Of a stretch of DNA of 64,000 nt, positions 61,401 to 64,000 are shown piece by piece (position 1 is the stretch's first letter; each line of letters starts with the position of its first letter). Made by a program: the position numbers and the translations under genes. The stretch covers positions 157,372 through 221,371 of the forward strand of contig VXAA01003390.1 of the NCBI GenBank assembly GCA_013399115.1, read 5' to 3'. The DNA comes from Anseranas semipalmata (lineage: Eukaryota > Chordata > Aves > Anseriformes > Anseranatidae). A model generated the notes under the pieces. That model did no database searches and was not told the DNA's origin. It saw nothing but the letters and a program-made list of their open reading frames with translations.

Positions 61401-63829
61401 CCTCAGTTATTTGGAAGTTGCCAGATTTTCCTTGCCCTTCTGGAATGTGTGGATAGAAGAAGTCTTGCAGCTTTCTCTGCCTGTTTACCTACGCCTATGA
61501 AGGTGCAATCTAGCTCTCAGGGTTTGCCACCAAAGCTTATGATGATGATACAGGAATATAATACTGAACAGAGGAAAATATCCGACTTTGTTTCATGTAA
61601 CAATGTGTTAGGTAGATGAGGGCAAATGAACTTTATGAATAAAAGCTTTATTATTTACAGAAGATAAAATTATACTGTTGTTTCTCTTCAGGCAAAATAT
61701 ATAATTTGAGTCTTCGTTAAAAAGACATTTTTAACTTACCTGCTTTGATCACATTTCTTTGTCCTTCACATTTGAGGAACAAAATAAAGAGGTTTATCTC
61801 CTCAGTCCTTTCTTTGCACCCTGTTTCCTCCCTGGCATCCTACATACCTTTCCCACATAAATCGGGGTTTCATGACATTTAAATGCAGTTCCTTAAGCTT
61901 TCAACTAATTTGATATGCCTTTCCTCTGTGGGCCCTGTAGCAGTCCCCAAATTCCCAGTATTATTCAATCTAGTTGAGATCTTCCTGTTTCGTAGATAAC
62001 ACTAACAATTTGAGCTAACACCATGCTGTTTTCATTTTTAGGATAAGATGTCCTTAAAGAAGTCAGCAGCTGGTTTTCTAGTCTATTGTTTCTAGTCTTT
62101 GCATTTTTTTCTCACAAATGCAAGTTTGCAGTTTTTTGCCTCTGATGGAGCTTGTCATTTGGATTTTAGTAATTTTGCTCACTGCTTTTCAAAAACACTA
62201 ATCTTTTGAGATTCCTACGTGTTCCAATGGTAAAAAAATGACTAATAAGTTGTGTGACTTCATAGCTCCTTTTGATCCAAATAGTCTCAAGAAATGCTGT
62301 ATAAATATCAGGATGGCTATGAAACAGATGCTAAATATATTTTACGTCATCAATCCACAGGGAAAAATACAGCATAGAGAAATTAAAGCAAAAATGTTCA
62401 GATACAGAAGGTAAATCTGTACTAAGGTACTGAAATTATCAGGAACTCTATGCAGAACTTCAAAATTGCCTAAATAATTTAGAAACTTTAATAAGAACAA
62501 TACAGATCTTAACAGTAACCTTATCCTTAGCACCTAGGATAAGAATTTTTGCCTAAATTGACATTAAAGAAATCAGTAAGTCAATAAAATCAAGCAGTTC
62601 TGCCCTGCAGTCCTATTCTCTGATCTTTAGACAATGCTCTCCAGCCATCTCTGCATTATTTTTATTAGCTGTCTTTGGCTTTTTTAACTGAGCTGTTTCT
62701 GCTGAGCTTATCTGCAGAAGGAGTAGGTCCAAAGTAAGCAAACAGCAAAAAGAACATAAATAAATAAATAATCCCTCAGAACGAGCCTTTCACAGCCTTG
62801 CATCTGAACCACTGACTTATTGTCTCTGCTCTCACCACACCCCTCCGTCAGTCGGCTCTTACGCTGTTCATTTTTAAACAGTTGTTTTTTAAAATTTGGA
62901 AAGGCCAACCAGCATTAAGGGCCTTAAAATTCTTAGTGTAAAAAAAAAAAAAAAAAAAAAAAGTAAGCAATCTTGTACTTTTATGAAAACAAAAAGCATC
63001 TGAAATCAGCATGTTGTATTTGTTTTCACCATCAGTTTGGGAAGGAAAAAAAAAAAAAAGACAGCTGTTAATCCATTTTAGTAAAAGTGGAAAAAATCCT
63101 GGGGACTTTCTAAGCCTAATTTCAGCCTAGAGTGATTTTTATGGCCAAACAATGAATCCTTAGAATAATTGGTTCCTATCACGAATACGCAACAAACTCT
63201 CAACCCAGGGCCTGATCCAATTTCCAGGGTAATCAGTAGGAGCACCTCCTTTGACTTCAGTGACAGTAACGACGTACTGCATGATTCAAGATAAAAAATC
63301 TTCGCAAATGTATTCTTGGCGAATCCAGACCAATTGTTTGTTTACGTTGAACGAGCTCTGAAAGTGATTTTACAGCATTGCATGTGACTTATATTGATGC
63401 ACACAAATCAATATAAATCGTGGGTAAAAACAGCACCATCGCTTAGAGACGTACTAAATTTCCGGACCACAGTATTCATACTGCGATTATTTATTACCAT
63501 TGTACGTAGATGAAAGGCTGTGGCGTTCCTTCCCGTTTCATTGCTTCGTGCCAGCTGAATTCTGCGAGAGGGATGGTGTTAGGAATGGAAGGCTACAGTA
63601 ATGTTAACTATGCTGCTTCCCTCCAACATCCATTTTGTTCCAAAGAAACACTTGCCAGAGATTAAAATATTCAAGATGGCTGTTTTCTGCACCCTTTCTG
63701 TGAGCTCTACAGTTTTTCTTGTTGCAGATATTCCACAGCCCCGTCTTTATTACCACTACGAATATTTTATTCCACACCTTATCCGCCCCTCGAGTCATTA
63801 AATACTGGCAAAAGTACAAAGGGCTTTCC
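58491..63829. other. Unique DNA, no gene seen
   Basis: No gene, RNA or named repeat is recognised. There are poly-A runs at 62,940-62,962 (A23) and 63,046-63,059 (A14). A 16-bp perfect palindrome CGATGCTGCAGCATCG lies at 58,892-58,907. Confidence 0.55.
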
Positions 63830-64000
63830 TTAAGCACGGCCTTATTTCCAGGCTGGACGTTGGCACGACCCTCACACGCCGGTTTGGGTGGATGTCTCTC
63901 ACGCAGCGCGGCTCGCAGGGCGAGGATGCGCCGCAGCCGGCGGCTCGGCTCGGCACGGCTCGGCACGGCTCGGCTCGGCGCGGCTCGGCGCGGCGCGGCA
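63830..64000. promoter_or_regulatory. Left edge of a CpG island, continuing beyond the window
   Basis: GC and CpG content rise steeply to the right edge. The frame open on the - strand here begins inside simple GC-rich sequence and is not a credible protein. This is probably the flank of a promoter island whose gene lies to the right or reads leftward from it. Confidence 0.6.
63941..64000. repeat. CGGCN pentanucleotide array (12 units)
   Basis: Twelve contiguous pentamers, every one CGGC followed by a variable base (T,T,A,T,A,T,T,G,T,G,G,A). The first four positions never change. The array is cut by the end of the window, so its true length is unknown. GC-rich pentamers of this kind occur near bird CpG-island promoters. 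Confidence 0.95.

Noticed and set aside
62940..63059. Two poly-A runs as tails of processed retrogenes
   Set aside because: No gene-like or SINE-like body was found beside either run, and no target-site duplication was seen.

Overview
The window looks like a gene-poor stretch of a bird chromosome. The main evidence is four pieces of chicken-repeat-1 (CR1) LINE of avian type: a degenerate 5' half on the + strand (about 32.17-33.71 kb), a 3' end on the - strand (36.75-37.15 kb) and two short 3' scraps on the - strand (41.65 and 49.19 kb). Recognisable interspersed repeats are sparse, which fits a bird better than a mammal. Most of the sequence is AT-leaning unique DNA, with GC-rich, CpG-bearing patches at both edges and a few inside. 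No protein-coding host gene, tRNA, rRNA, known microRNA or CRISPR array could be recognised. Apart from CR1 pieces and frames crossing the runs of N, open frames are short or lie in GC-rich patches with few stops, and none resembles a family I know.

Layout. 1-2.03 kb is unique DNA. 2.04-3.13 kb is a strong CpG island, a likely promoter or first exon, whose core (2411-2975) is lost to an assembly gap beside a G-quadruplex-type motif. 3.1-31.9 kb is mostly unique AT-rich DNA, with a perfect CTCF core at 8304, a perfect short hairpin at 8658, a CpG patch at 11.0-11.6 kb, a probable MIR SINE remnant at 18.7 kb, a consensus CRE at 22,584, a second gap in a pyrimidine tract at 27.2 kb, a CpG patch at 27.9-28.1 kb, and a TATA-bearing segment with a short tandem duplication at 30.5-30.9 kb.

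31.95-33.71 kb holds a CR1 copy kept in the unusual direction. It retains the 5' region, parts of ORF1 (end of the SGNH-esterase-like domain) and the start of the ORF2 endonuclease, and lacks the 3' half. A 50-bp sequence is repeated 337 bp apart at its 5' side, the second copy 18 bp after a TATA-like box. From 37 kb to the end there is more unique DNA, with a 30-bp alternating purine-pyrimidine tract (47.83 kb), CpG patches (48.2, 53.5 and 58.0-58.5 kb), a purine tract (57.9 kb), and a final GC-rich block ending in twelve perfect CGGCN pentamers that run off the window edge.

The simplest reading is intergenic or intronic DNA between two CpG-island promoters, one at each edge, with scattered regulatory candidates. 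No new multi-gene system is visible. The most useful leads are the hidden CpG-island core, the 3'-less CR1 with its repeated 5' unit, and the right-edge pentamer island.
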